From UBA1858 sp963976865 (lineage in GTDB: Bacteria > Pseudomonadota > Gammaproteobacteria > UBA4575): 64,000 bases of DNA. Both the position numbers and the translations under genes were made by a program. Below, piece after piece: positions 45,948-54,000 of this stretch (position 1 is the stretch's first letter; every line of letters begins with the position of its first letter). The stretch lies in assembly GCA_963976865.1 (NCBI GenBank), contig CAXBLY010000001.1, positions 744,001 to 808,000 on the forward strand, written 5' to 3'. The notes beneath the pieces are model-generated. The model did not search any database. It was not told the origin of the DNA and saw nothing but the letters and a program-made list of their open reading frames with translations.

Positions 45948-47105
45948 TTAATGTCCAAGTTGTTGTGCCAGTAATGTTACTGGATGAATTACATCAATGT
46001 CCAAGCCAGCATTCAGTAGTCCAAGCTTTAAGCTTAATGAGCAACCAACGTTAGAAGATACAATGACATCAGGTTGCAGTATTCGAATGGTACTGATTTT
46101 GGCATCGAGAAGTGCGCGATTACTATTTTCCGGCAACATCAGCTGCATACCCCCAGAGCCACAGCAGAAAAGGTCATCATCGAATTCTGAAAGCTGAATG
46201 TCGGGGATCAGGCCTAAAAGTTCGATGACTTCTTTACGTTCGCTATCTTTTAGCGTGCATGGATAGTGCACGAGCACTCGCTGGGCTAATGGCGCGAAAG
46301 TGAATGAATTAATGCCGGTCGACTGTGCAAGCCAGCTGATAATATCTTTGTGGCTATGTTGTGAACTTGAGACATGATCATTCAGCTGGCGGCCACAACC
46401 ACTGGCAAATGATACGAACTCAGTTGTATTGTAGTCGGATAGGTACTTGTTAATACTGTTTACCTGTTTATCCGCCAGTTTGGGATGCCCGCTGTGGCGG
46501 GCCAGTGCGCCACAACACATCACATTGTCAGGAATAACAGCCACTATGTTTAACTGGTTTAAAATTTTAATGATGCTGTTTAGTGTTTGCTGGTCAAATA
46601 CGTTCCCTGTACAACCAGGTAGAACAGTAATAGCCTGTTGATTGTCTGGTATTACATCCAGCCTGTTCTGCAGATTTATCAATTTTAGCAATTGCACAAG
46701 CCGATTATTAACAGGTAAACGCTTTGCCAGTCTGGCGGTGAACATAAGTAACTGATGTCCCCACTGCCGGGTTAACACAGCTAACGATAATGTTTGTAAA
46801 AGTCGGGACGAAGATGTCATCCTGTTTCTGTATAAAGATCGCCCCTGGTCAATAATAGCCTGATATGGAACGTTAGCCGGGCATACCTGCTGGCACTTCA
46901 TGCAACCTGTACAACTTTGCAAGTGTGTTTCCAGTGCTTCACTCGAATCTAGCTGGCCCTCAGTAAACGCTTTGACTAGCGAAATGCGGCCACGCGGGGA
47001 CTCTGCCTCATGCTGGCTTATCTGATAAGTTGGACAATGCGGTAAACACATACCACACATCACACATTGGTCAGTTGCTTTGGTCAAATCAGTGTCAGGG
47101 GACAT
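45948..47105 (-). CDS. GlcF/LldE-like iron-sulfur protein with two 4Fe-4S clusters
   Basis: A 385-residue protein. Two N-terminal ferredoxin-like motifs: C14, C17, C20, C24 (CVMCGMCLPHCP) and C65, C68, C71, C75 (CTGCMKCQQVCP). The C-terminal half has two CCG domains (PGCTGNVF with MCCGALARHSG, then FCCGSGGMQL). This matches the iron-sulfur subunit of glycolate oxidase and related heterodisulfide-reductase-like proteins. The flavin partner (glcD or glcE) is not here, so the donor is unknown. It starts 100 bases from the divergent ferredoxin. Confidence 0.85.
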   Translation of the reverse strand: MSPDTDLTKATDQCVMCGMCLPHCPTYQISQHEAESPRGRISLVKAFTEGQLDSSEALETHLQSCTGCMKCQQVCPANVPYQAIIDQGRSLYRNRMTSSSRLLQTLSLAVLTRQWGHQLLMFTARLAKRLPVNNRLVQLLKLINLQNRLDVIPDNQQAITVLPGCTGNVFDQQTLNSIIKILNQLNIVAVIPDNVMCCGALARHSGHPKLADKQVNSINKYLSDYNTTEFVSFASGCGRQLNDHVSSSQHSHKDIISWLAQSTGINSFTFAPLAQRVLVHYPCTLKDSERKEVIELLGLIPDIQLSEFDDDLFCCGSGGMQLMLPENSNRALLDAKISTIRILQPDVIVSSNVGCSLSLKLGLLNAGLDIDVIHPVTLLAQQLGH

Positions 47106-47205
47106 ATATTCAGAGAATGTTGTCAGTGCATGCAGCTAAACAATTATAATAACGATAAAGTATGCATCAGTCCCACTTATAAAAAATTACGATGGAAATT
47201 TCCAA

Positions 47206-47511
47206 ATGAGTTATTACAAGCGTCATATGTTTATCTGTACTAATGCGCGTGAAGATGGTGTGTGCTGCCAGGATTACGCTGCATTAGAGAAACGTAAACA
47301 AGTTAAGAATTATGCAAAAAAACTTGGCTTAACTGGCCAGGGGAAGATGAGGATAAATACGGCCGGATGTCTGGACCGCTGTGATGAGGGCCCTGTGGCG
47401 GTCGTGTATCCTGATGATGTCTGGTATCACTATGAGACTGTCGAAGATCTAAAAGAAATCGTCCATAGCCATCTGGAAAATGGGGTAATAGTGAAAAGAT
47501 TAAAAATATAG
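47206..47511 (+). CDS. Thioredoxin-like 2Fe-2S ferredoxin
   Basis: A 101-residue protein with cluster ligands C11, C20 or C21, C55 and C59 (FICTNAREDGVCC, then TAGCLDRCDEGP). This is the thioredoxin-fold 2Fe-2S ferredoxin type (as in the 24-kDa subunit of complex I and small free ferredoxins). The C-terminal LENGVIVKRLKI is typical. It is divergent from the Fe-S reductase-like gene. Confidence 0.9.
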   Translation: MSYYKRHMFICTNAREDGVCCQDYAALEKRKQVKNYAKKLGLTGQGKMRINTAGCLDRCDEGPVAVVYPDDVWYHYETVEDLKEIVHSHLENGVIVKRLKI

Positions 47512-47532
47512 CGTTTTGGTGCGCCATGTTTG

Positions 47533-47561
47533 TTGACAAAAGGTAAAGTATATTAGAAAAT
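47533..47561 (+). promoter_or_regulatory. Possible promoter inside the gap before rplM
   Basis: TTGACA at 47533-47538 is a perfect -35 box; 17 bases later GAAAAT (47556-47561) matches four of six -10 positions. Any transcript would run into the terminator at 47627-47662, giving a product of about 95 bases. Confidence 0.25.
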
Positions 47562-47626
47562 GAGCATATTCAAATATTATTGAATATTTGTTTTTACTCC
47601 TCCATCTACCCTTGGTAGTATGTTTG

Positions 47627-47662
47627 ACGCGGTCTTACTCATAATAAGACCGCGTTTTTTTT
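47627..47662 (+). terminator. Rho-independent terminator between ferredoxin and rplM
   Basis: An 11-bp perfect stem (ACGCGGTCTTA, 47627-47637, with TAAGACCGCGT, 47645-47655) with a 7-base loop and eight T residues. It is 116 bases after the ferredoxin stop, unusually far for that gene. Confidence 0.9.
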
Positions 47663-47692
47663 GCATATCATATTAGAGATAGGCATAGATGC

Positions 47693-47721
47693 TTGTCTGA
47701 GCTGACTGTCTCTAGTACTAT
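47693..47721 (+). promoter_or_regulatory. Likely promoter of rplM-rpsI
   Basis: TTGTCT (47693-47698) and TACTAT (47716-47721) with exact 17-base spacing, 32 bases upstream of the rplM ATG and just past the terminator. Each box matches four of six positions. Confidence 0.4.
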
Positions 47722-47753
47722 TGCGCGCCTTTGATATATTCTTGAATTTTAAA

Positions 47754-48182
47754 ATGAAAACGTTTAGTGCAAAACCTGCAGAAGTGAGCCGTCAGTGGTT
47801 CCTGATTGACGCCTCTGATAAGACGCTGGGTCGATTATCGTCAGAAATCGCCCGCAGATTGCGTGGCAAACATAAGCCTGAGTACACTCCTCACATTGAT
47901 ACAGGTGACTATATAGTCGTCATCAATGCCGAGAAGATCCGCGTAACCGGTAACAAGATGCAGGATAAGATGTATTATCGTCATACAGGTCACATTGGTA
48001 ACATGAAAAAAACCAATCTTAGTGATCTTATGAAAAATCATCCTGAAAGAGTCATTGAGACTTCAGTCAAGGGAATGTTACCCAAGAATCCTCTGGGTCG
48101 AGCGATGTTTAAGAAATTAAAAGTGTTCGCAGGACCTGAACACAAGCATCAATCTCAGCAGCCTGAACCACTTGAGATATAG
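47754..48182 (+). CDS. rplM: 50S ribosomal protein L13
   Basis: A 142-residue protein, exactly the E. coli L13 length when the ATG at 47754 is used (the frame opens 33 bases earlier at a TTG). Seen: MKTFSAKPAEVSRQWFLIDA, KTLGRLSSEIARRLRGKHKP, HIDTGDYIVVINAEKI and GMLPKNPLGRAMFKKLKVF. Pairs with rpsI, 12 bases downstream. No strong ribosome site is visible, which hints at translational control. Confidence 0.97.
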   Translation: MKTFSAKPAEVSRQWFLIDASDKTLGRLSSEIARRLRGKHKPEYTPHIDTGDYIVVINAEKIRVTGNKMQDKMYYRHTGHIGNMKKTNLSDLMKNHPERVIETSVKGMLPKNPLGRAMFKKLKVFAGPEHKHQSQQPEPLEI

Positions 48183-48194
48183 AGTTAAAATATT

Positions 48195-48587
48195 ATGGCA
48201 ACTACACAGTATTACGGCACAGGCCGCAGAAAGAGTTCATCAGCACGCGTTTATCTAACGCCAGGCAAAGGTGAAATCATGATTAATTCACGTCCGGATG
48301 AGCAATACTTTGGACGCGAAACTTCACGTAGAATTATACGTCAACCACTACAAGCGACTGAGCTGGATAACAAGTTTGACCTGAATATTCTGGTTAAAGG
48401 TGGTGGCATGAATGGACAAGCCGGTGCAATCCAGCTGGGTATTGCAAGAGCGTTACTTACATATGATCAGGAATTGCGCCCGTCTTTAAGACAGGGTGGA
48501 TTTCTTACACGCGATGCTCGTGAAGTTGAGCGTAAGAAAGTGGGTCTGCGTAAAGCACGTAAGAAAGAGCAATTCTCAAAACGCTGA
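48195..48587 (+). CDS. rpsI: 30S ribosomal protein S9
   Basis: A 130-residue S9. Seen: YYGTGRRKSSSARVYL, KGGGMNGQAGAIQLGIARALL, LRQGGFLTRDAREVERKKVG and the terminal FSKR that reaches the P-site tRNA. Ends the rplM-rpsI operon with a terminator. Confidence 0.98.
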   Translation: MATTQYYGTGRRKSSSARVYLTPGKGEIMINSRPDEQYFGRETSRRIIRQPLQATELDNKFDLNILVKGGGMNGQAGAIQLGIARALLTYDQELRPSLRQGGFLTRDAREVERKKVGLRKARKKEQFSKR

Positions 48588-48610
48588 TATATTCGGGAAT
48601 TACATGTTTC

Positions 48611-48642
48611 AAAAATGGGCTGCAATTGCAGCCCATTTTTTT
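48611..48642 (+). terminator. Rho-independent terminator of rplM-rpsI
   Basis: A perfectly self-complementary 30-base block (48611-48640, core ATGGGCTGCA / TGCAGCCCAT) followed by extra T residues, 24 bases after the rpsI stop. Confidence 0.95.
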
Positions 48643-48725
48643 GTACCTGCTTTAATGTTTTTATTATTACAATACAGGCTGTTATTCCAATATACATAAT
48701 TCATATGATAATCAAGGTTGCCCAC

Positions 48726-49271
48726 ATGAAAAAAATCATCGCAAACACTCTGATAATACTTTCGCTTTTTCTTGTGTTGTTGCAATCAAGCTACGCTGCT
48801 AGTGCAGAAGAAATCAATATCAGAGTAGATGCTGCTATCGAGATATTTAATGAGCGCGTTAAAGAAGGTCGTGAATTTCTGGCAAATGCAAAAGGTGTGC
48901 TGGTATTTCCAAATATAGTTAAAGCCGGTTTTTTTATTGGTGGTGAGTTTGGTGAGGGTGCATTGCGCATTAATAATAAACACGTGAATTACTATCGCAC
49001 AACTGGTGCTTCCTTTGGATTTCAATTTGGTGCGCAGACAAAGTCCGTGATTATTGTATTTCTGGATAATGAGGCACTGACGAAGTTCAGAAATAGTTCG
49101 GGCTGGGAAGTGGGCGTTGATGGTTCAATTGCAATCGCCGACACGGGAGCGGGAGGTTCTATTGACTCTACTAATATATCTGACCCCATTGTTGCATTTG
49201 TGTTTGGAAATAAAGGCTTGATGATTGATGTATCACTCGCAGGCACAAAATATTCAAAAATCAATAAGTAA
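48726..49271 (+). CDS. Exported SYLF-domain (Ysc84-like) lipid-binding protein
   Basis: A 181-residue protein from the ATG at 48726; the frame opens further upstream but the signal peptide starts here (MKKIIANTLIILSLFLVLLQ, cleavage near YAA-SA). The rest is a SYLF domain: AKGVLVFPNIVKAGFFIGGEFGEG, YYRTTGASFGFQFGAQTKSVIIVF and the glycine-rich tail. In eukaryotes SYLF binds phosphoinositides; the bacterial periplasmic role is unknown. Stands alone between rpsI and an opposite-strand gene. Confidence 0.87.
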   Translation: MKKIIANTLIILSLFLVLLQSSYAASAEEINIRVDAAIEIFNERVKEGREFLANAKGVLVFPNIVKAGFFIGGEFGEGALRINNKHVNYYRTTGASFGFQFGAQTKSVIIVFLDNEALTKFRNSSGWEVGVDGSIAIADTGAGGSIDSTNISDPIVAFVFGNKGLMIDVSLAGTKYSKINK

Positions 49272-49273
49272 GT

Positions 49274-49654
49274 TCACCTGTACCAATCGACAGTTACCCT
49301 ATCCTGCGGATGAGCATTAATTAAGTCACGCACATTTCCCTCGGCATCTGCCCAGATATTAGTGGCCGCAGCCAGTCTAATTTCATTGTCCCGGGAAAGC
49401 GGTGTTGGCCCAAATCCAATAGCGATACAGCTTCCTTCCACCCAAAATGCAATTTCACCGGGCTGGACAATATCACGCGCATCTTTTTCCAGTTGAGCGT
49501 CTATCTGGACAGAAAAATAGACTTCTTCACCCCAGGTTTGTGCATGCGAGTGAATAGGCAGAGCGTTCAATATAGAAATAGCAGTCGGTGTGTCTCGTGC
49601 GACTGCAATTAATTCTACCGAGCCTATGTTGAACACAATTCTGTTGTTTTGCAT
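49274..49654 (-). CDS. Cyclophilin-like fold protein (TM1367/DUF3830-like)
   Basis: A 126-residue soluble protein if the ATG at 49654 is used; the frame opens 23 codons earlier, overlapping the previous gene. Seen: TWGEEVYFSVQID, VQPGEIAFWVEGSCIAIGFGPTPLSRDNEIRLAA. This fits the small cyclophilin-like beta-barrel family of unknown function. It follows the aldolase gene by 19 bases, so the two may work on related substrates. Confidence 0.75.
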   Translation of the reverse strand: MQNNRIVFNIGSVELIAVARDTPTAISILNALPIHSHAQTWGEEVYFSVQIDAQLEKDARDIVQPGEIAFWVEGSCIAIGFGPTPLSRDNEIRLAAATNIWADAEGNVRDLINAHPQDRVTVDWYR

Positions 49655-49673
49655 TGTAAGGAATCGATACGTA

Positions 49674-50426
49674 TCAGGCGTTGCGTAGCGCCTGTAGTTC
49701 TGCTGTCGCGGCGGACTGAACAAACAAGGTATCTACACCGACTGTAAGTAGTGTGAAATCCATGGATTTATACTGTGTGATGTTATCTGCGCAGACACCA
49801 AAAATACCTAACTGGGTGTTATGGTTAGAACATGCCTGTCTGACGCTCTCTATTGCGTTCTGCACAACAGGGTGAGATATGTCACCCATGTGTCCAAGGC
49901 TCGCAGAAAGGTCGTAGGGGCCAATTAAGATCGCGTCAACAGCATCTATCGCTGATATATCCTCAATGCAATTTAAAACAGACTGTGTTTCGGCTTGTAA
50001 CACAATGACTGTTTGTTGATTGGCATTTTCCAGATAACCGGAAAAATCTTTGCCATAACCATGTGCACGTCCCAAACCGACACCTCTTTTGCCGAGCGGA
50101 GGATACTTGGAATAATTAATGACAGCGTGTGCTTCTTCAAGAGTATTTATCTGGGGCACAATGATACCTGCGGCACCGGCATCCAGTACTTTTTTGATCC
50201 AGGACTGATCGGGACCTGGAATTCTTACCAGGCAGGGACAATCATGAGCTGCCTGCAATAATGATATGACCTGTTCTGGTCCAAATGCACCATGTTCAGC
50301 ATCGATAAACAGCCAGTCAAACTCCAGTGAAGCGAGTAATTCGACTATTTCAGGACTGGGGATAGAGACGAGTGTTCCAATTAATGTCTCGTGAGCTAAC
50401 AGGCGTTGTCGAAATGAATCAGTCAT
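49674..50426 (-). CDS. HpcH/HpaI-family aldolase
   Basis: A 250-residue class II pyruvate aldolase of the HpcH/HpaI/GarL family. Seen: FDWLFIDAEHGAFG with the catalytic His-containing motif, PQINTLEEAHAVI, the metal-binding Glu in VLQAETQSVLNCI and Asp in ILIGPYDLSASLG. Candidate substrates include 2-keto-3-deoxy sugar acids, but the specificity cannot be read from sequence. Five bases downstream of rpiA. Confidence 0.87.
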   Translation of the reverse strand: MTDSFRQRLLAHETLIGTLVSIPSPEIVELLASLEFDWLFIDAEHGAFGPEQVISLLQAAHDCPCLVRIPGPDQSWIKKVLDAGAAGIIVPQINTLEEAHAVINYSKYPPLGKRGVGLGRAHGYGKDFSGYLENANQQTVIVLQAETQSVLNCIEDISAIDAVDAILIGPYDLSASLGHMGDISHPVVQNAIESVRQACSNHNTQLGIFGVCADNITQYKSMDFTLLTVGVDTLFVQSAATAELQALRNA

Positions 50427-50430
50427 CAGC

Positions 50431-51084
50431 TTAAATCACTTTTAATCCGTCATCAGTGCCAAGCAATAGAACGTCAGCAGGTCGAATAGCAAAAATTCCT
50501 ACAGTGACGACGCCAGCCATTGCGCTAATTTTCATTTCCATCTTGATGGGTTCCAGGATTTCAAGATTATGGACATCGATAATAATATTTCCGTTGTCAG
50601 TGGTGAATCCCTCGCGTAGCTCGGGTACCCCGCCCAGTTTCACTAGATCACGAGAAGCTGAACTGCGTGCCATGGGGATCAATTCGACAGGTAAAGGGAA
50701 TTTGCCCAGGGTATCAACCAGTTTTGTATCATCAGCAATACATACGAACTTGTCACTTGCATTCGCTACAATTTTTTCACGGGTAAGTGCGCCACCACCA
50801 CCTTTAATCAATGAGCGTTGTTGTGTGGCTTCATCAGCTCCATCAACGTAAATGGGTAATTGGCCAGCGGCATTAAGTTCCAATACGCGGATACCGTGTG
50901 ACTCCAGGCGCTTGGCACTGGCATTAGAGCTCGCTACGGCACCGTCAATCTTTCCTTTTATGCTGGCCAAAGCATCAATGAAGTAATTTGCAGTTGAACC
51001 GGTTCCAACACCGATTACGTCGCCAATTTGTATATAATCAATCGCAGCTTCTGCCGCTAATTTTTTTTTATCATCAATATCCAT
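50431..51084 (-). CDS. rpiA: Ribose-5-phosphate isomerase A
   Basis: A 217-residue enzyme. Seen: IGVGTGSTANYFIDAL, VASSNASAKRLESHGI, VDGADEATQQRSLIKGGGGALTREKI with the catalytic Asp-Gly-Ala-Asp-Glu, and PVELIPMA. Together with rpe and tkt in the window it covers the non-oxidative pentose branch. Divergent from ilvA across 59 bases. Confidence 0.97.
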   Translation of the reverse strand: MDIDDKKKLAAEAAIDYIQIGDVIGVGTGSTANYFIDALASIKGKIDGAVASSNASAKRLESHGIRVLELNAAGQLPIYVDGADEATQQRSLIKGGGGALTREKIVANASDKFVCIADDTKLVDTLGKFPLPVELIPMARSSASRDLVKLGGVPELREGFTTDNGNIIIDVHNLEILEPIKMEMKISAMAGVVTVGIFAIRPADVLLLGTDDGLKVI

Positions 51085-51143
51085 AATGTATGCTCGTTAA
51101 TAAAGTAACTATAAATACAGTATTGTAAGGACTAAATTTAATT

Positions 51144-52700
51144 GTGAAAAATTCAAAGGTGTCTAGCCATATCACCGAATATAGTATAACTCAGGTTAAT
51201 GAGATGATCTCTAATGCCTCTGTTTATGATGTCGCTGAAGTATCTGCATTGTGTCTTGCGCAAATATTGTCGAATCGTCTGGATAATAATATATGGCTGA
51301 AACGCGAAGATCAGCAAAGTGTTTTTTCGTTCAAGCTGCGCGGTGCCTATAACAAAATAAGTCATCTAGATGATGATCAAAAGGCGGCAGGTATTATTGC
51401 GGCTTCTGCCGGGAACCATGCTCAAGGTGTTGCACTTGCTGCCCAGAGGCTGAATATCGATGCAAAAATTATTATGCCAGTGACGACACCGGCAATTAAG
51501 GTGGATTCAGTAAAAGCCATGGGTGCAGAAGTTATATTATCTGGTGATAATTATGATGAAGCATGTAAATACGCATATGAAGTTGCAGAGCAAACAAACA
51601 GAGTATTCATCCACCCGTATGATGATATTGAGGTAATTGCAGGTCAGGGCACTATTGGTAAAGAGCTGCTGGAACAGTTTCAGGGCAGTATCGATGCTGT
51701 GTTTGTTCCTGTGGGTGGGGGTGGCCTGATTGCAGGTGTGGCTGCCTGGATAAAACAGCATTCACCTGATACTAAAGTTATTGGTGTAGAGCCATTAGAT
51801 GCTTCTACACTATATTCAGCCATGAAAGCCGGAGAACGGGTTGTATTGCCACAAGTGGGAATATTTGCTGATGGTGTTGCTGTTAAACAGATTGGCGAGA
51901 AAACCTTTGAAATAGCTAAAAATCATGTCGACGAAGTTGTATTGGTCTCGATAGACGAGATCTGTGCTGCAATAAAGGACATTTACGACGATACACGCGT
52001 AGTGTCTGAAGCCGCTGGTGCATTGGCAGTTGCCGGGATTAAAAAATATATTAAGCGAGAAAACTGCAAAAATTTAAATTTAATCGCCATAAACAGTGGT
52101 GCGAATATAAATTTTGACCGCTTGCGCCATGTCACTGAGCGTACCGAACTGGGAGAAGGCAGGGAGGGTTTGTTTGCTGTCACTATTCCTGAGGAGAAAG
52201 GCAGTTTTTTGAAATTTTGTCAGCTGATTGGTGAGAACCACAGTATTAGCGAATTTAACTATCGCTATGCAAGCGATGATGAAGCACATATTTTCGTTGG
52301 TGTTAAGTTTCGTCATGCGATAGATGAAAAACCGGAAATGATAAACATGCTTGCCAGTCAAGGGTATCCGGTTAGCGATCTGTCTGAAAACGAAGTAGCC
52401 AAATTACATGTGCGACATATGGTGGGTGGTCGTTCTCCGCAGTTACAGGATGAATTGATTTATCGTTTTGAGTTTCCTGAACGGCCGGGTGCGTTGCTGA
52501 GATTTCTATCTTTAATGGGTGCGCAATGGAATATTACGCTGTTTCACTACCGAAATCATGGTGCAGCCTATGGAAGAGTGCTGGTGGGTGCACAGGTACC
52601 TGCGTCCGAAGTTGATGAATTTAAACAGTTTTTATTGGATCTGGAATATCCGTTTTATGATGAAACAGCTAACCCGGTGTACAGTTTATTCCTGAAATAA
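51144..52700 (+). CDS. ilvA: Threonine deaminase (biosynthetic)
   Basis: A 518-residue PLP enzyme of isoleucine synthesis. PLP lysine in QSVFSFKLRGAYNKI, then AASAGNHAQGVALAA, the glycine loop VPVGGGGLIAG, and two C-terminal ACT-like regulatory domains (about 335-420 and 425-515, FPERPGALLRFL). Length equals the allosteric biosynthetic form. Start is GTG with TAAGGA upstream. It ends at a shared terminator. Confidence 0.96.
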   Translation: MKNSKVSSHITEYSITQVNEMISNASVYDVAEVSALCLAQILSNRLDNNIWLKREDQQSVFSFKLRGAYNKISHLDDDQKAAGIIAASAGNHAQGVALAAQRLNIDAKIIMPVTTPAIKVDSVKAMGAEVILSGDNYDEACKYAYEVAEQTNRVFIHPYDDIEVIAGQGTIGKELLEQFQGSIDAVFVPVGGGGLIAGVAAWIKQHSPDTKVIGVEPLDASTLYSAMKAGERVVLPQVGIFADGVAVKQIGEKTFEIAKNHVDEVVLVSIDEICAAIKDIYDDTRVVSEAAGALAVAGIKKYIKRENCKNLNLIAINSGANINFDRLRHVTERTELGEGREGLFAVTIPEEKGSFLKFCQLIGENHSISEFNYRYASDDEAHIFVGVKFRHAIDEKPEMINMLASQGYPVSDLSENEVAKLHVRHMVGGRSPQLQDELIYRFEFPERPGALLRFLSLMGAQWNITLFHYRNHGAAYGRVLVGAQVPASEVDEFKQFLLDLEYPFYDETANPVYSLFLK

Positions 52701-52705
52701 AGCAC

Positions 52706-52736
52706 AAAAAAAAGGGTCCTGAAAGGACCCTTTTTT
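52706..52736. terminator. Bidirectional terminator between ilvA and the histone-like gene
   Basis: A 12-bp stem (AAAAAAGGGTCC with GGACCCTTTTTT, 52708-52719 and 52725-52736) around a 5-base loop. T-tracts follow on both strands, serving both convergent genes. Confidence 0.93.
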
Positions 52737-52754
52737 AAAGAATAGCTAATTAGC

Positions 52755-53129
52755 TTAACGTCTCTTCTTAGCGGTTTTACGCTTGGCAGTTTTACGCTTA
52801 GCAGGTGCTTTGCGCTTAGCTGTTTTACGCTTGGCAGTCTTCTTCTTGACTGTTTTACGCTTAGCAGTTTTGCGTTTTGCAGTTTTACGCTTGGCAGTCT
52901 TCTTCTTGACTGTTTTACGCTTAGCAGTTTTACGTTTTGCAGTTTTACGCTTGGCAGTCTTCTTCTTGACTGTTTTGCGTTTTGCAGTTTTACGTTTCGC
53001 AGTTTTACGCTTAGCAGTTTTACGCTTGGCAGTAGTCTTGCGTTTCGCAGTTTTTCTTACCGCTTTACGCTTGGCAGGTGCCTTGCGTTTCGCAGTCTTT
53101 CGTTTCGCAGTTTTGCGTTTGACGGCCAT
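52755..53129 (-). CDS. Lysine/arginine-rich histone H1-like repeat protein (AlgP-like)
   Basis: A 124-residue protein made almost only of Lys, Arg, Thr, Ala and a little Val and Pro in KRKTA and KKKTV units. There is no hydrophobic core or acidic residue. It resembles the C-terminal tail of bacterial H1-like DNA-binding proteins such as AlgP/AlgR3 and Hc1-type tails, so it probably binds DNA without sequence preference. GGAGG eight bases before the ATG predicts strong translation. The DNA contains 60-base repeats. Confidence 0.88.
   Translation of the reverse strand: MAVKRKTAKRKTAKRKAPAKRKAVRKTAKRKTTAKRKTAKRKTAKRKTAKRKTVKKKTAKRKTAKRKTAKRKTVKKKTAKRKTAKRKTAKRKTVKKKTAKRKTAKRKAPAKRKTAKRKTAKKRR
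52821..53000 (-). repeat. 60-bp tandem repeats within the histone-like gene
   Basis: Three consecutive 60-base units of near-identical sequence, differing at only a few positions, each coding for about 20 residues with a KKKTV block. Irregular partial units extend on both sides. Such in-frame repeats change copy number easily, so protein length may vary between strains. Confidence 0.85.
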
Positions 53130-53446
53130 CTTTTATTCCTCCAAAACTTTAACGTTAACGTTTTTCGACGACGTGAGTATAAACAATAGACTAAAAATTA
53201 CTAGTTTTTTTATATTGTTTTTTAAACTTTTCGTCAGTCGTTTTTTATTTTTATGTAAATAAAAAACAAAAACACGTTTAATTTGGTAAAAGAATTTTTA
53301 CTGAAAACATAAAATGTTATTCAAATAACAGTGAAAAACACTATAGTTTTTAACATAACAACAATGAAAGGTAAGATTGCAGTGTTAAACAGTAAAGATT
53401 TTGTAAATTCGTAATAAAAGTTAATGTATTTGGAAAAAACTCTTTT
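53130..53446. other. AT-rich intergenic region upstream of the histone-like gene
   Basis: A gap of 317 bases, far more AT-rich than its surroundings, with runs of A and T. Two symmetric sites stand out: AACGTTAACGTT (53151-53162), close to the histone-like gene's ribosome site, and TGTTATTCAAATAACA (53315-53330), with 7-base arms. It must hold the histone-like gene's promoter. No gene or RNA was recognised. Could be an AT-rich regulator or nucleoid protein binding site; this is inference. Confidence 0.6.
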
Positions 53447-53899
53447 TTATTCCAGAGAAAGAATAAAATCCCAATCTTTTTTATCTACCGGCATGATGGA
53501 TAGTCGATTTCCTTTACGAAGAAGCTGCATATCCTGTAGCGATTTATGCTTTTTTAACTCTTGTAAAGTAATCGTGCGTTTTAATTTACGCTTGTATTTG
53601 ACATCAACCATCATCCAGCGTGGATTGTCCGGATCGCTTTTAGGATCATAGTGTTTATCGTTTTTATCGAAAGCGGTGTGATCTGGATAGCCTTCACGAT
53701 GTATTGTCATGATTCCTACAATCCCTATGTCATCACAATTGGAGTGATACATGAAAGCTAGATCACCTTTTTTCATTTGGTCACGCATCATGTTGCGTGC
53801 CTGATAATTGCGTACACCGTCCCAGTGTTCTGTCTTATCTTTTTTCAGGTGATCAATTCCATATTCGCTGGGTTCAGATTTCATAAGCCAATATTGCAT
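53447..53899 (-). CDS. EVE-domain protein
   Basis: A 150-residue protein with a PUA-like EVE domain. Seen: YWLMKSEPSEYGIDHL, WDGVRNYQARNMMRD, GDLAFMYHSNC, GIVGIMTIHREGYPD and DVKYKRKLKRTITLQEL. The start is ATG at 53899; the frame opens 15 codons earlier. EVE domains bind modified bases in nucleic acids; the role of the stand-alone proteobacterial form is unclear. It lies directly downstream of the 6S RNA gene. Confidence 0.93.
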   Translation of the reverse strand: MQYWLMKSEPSEYGIDHLKKDKTEHWDGVRNYQARNMMRDQMKKGDLAFMYHSNCDDIGIVGIMTIHREGYPDHTAFDKNDKHYDPKSDPDNPRWMMVDVKYKRKLKRTITLQELKKHKSLQDMQLLRKGNRLSIMPVDKKDWDFILSLE

Positions 53900-54000
53900 A
53901 GGAAAATTCTCTTTTGGGTAATTTGAAAATGCTAATCCTAGCACAGGGGAATTACTTCACAGGCACAGGAAGATTGTATTTGGTGGGTGAATATGGAAAA

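Noticed and set aside
52783..53262. A long hydrophobic plus-strand frame opposite the histone-like gene
   Set aside because: It is the mirror of the lysine-rich repeats; the minus strand has a strong ribosome site and shared terminator, the plus strand has neither.
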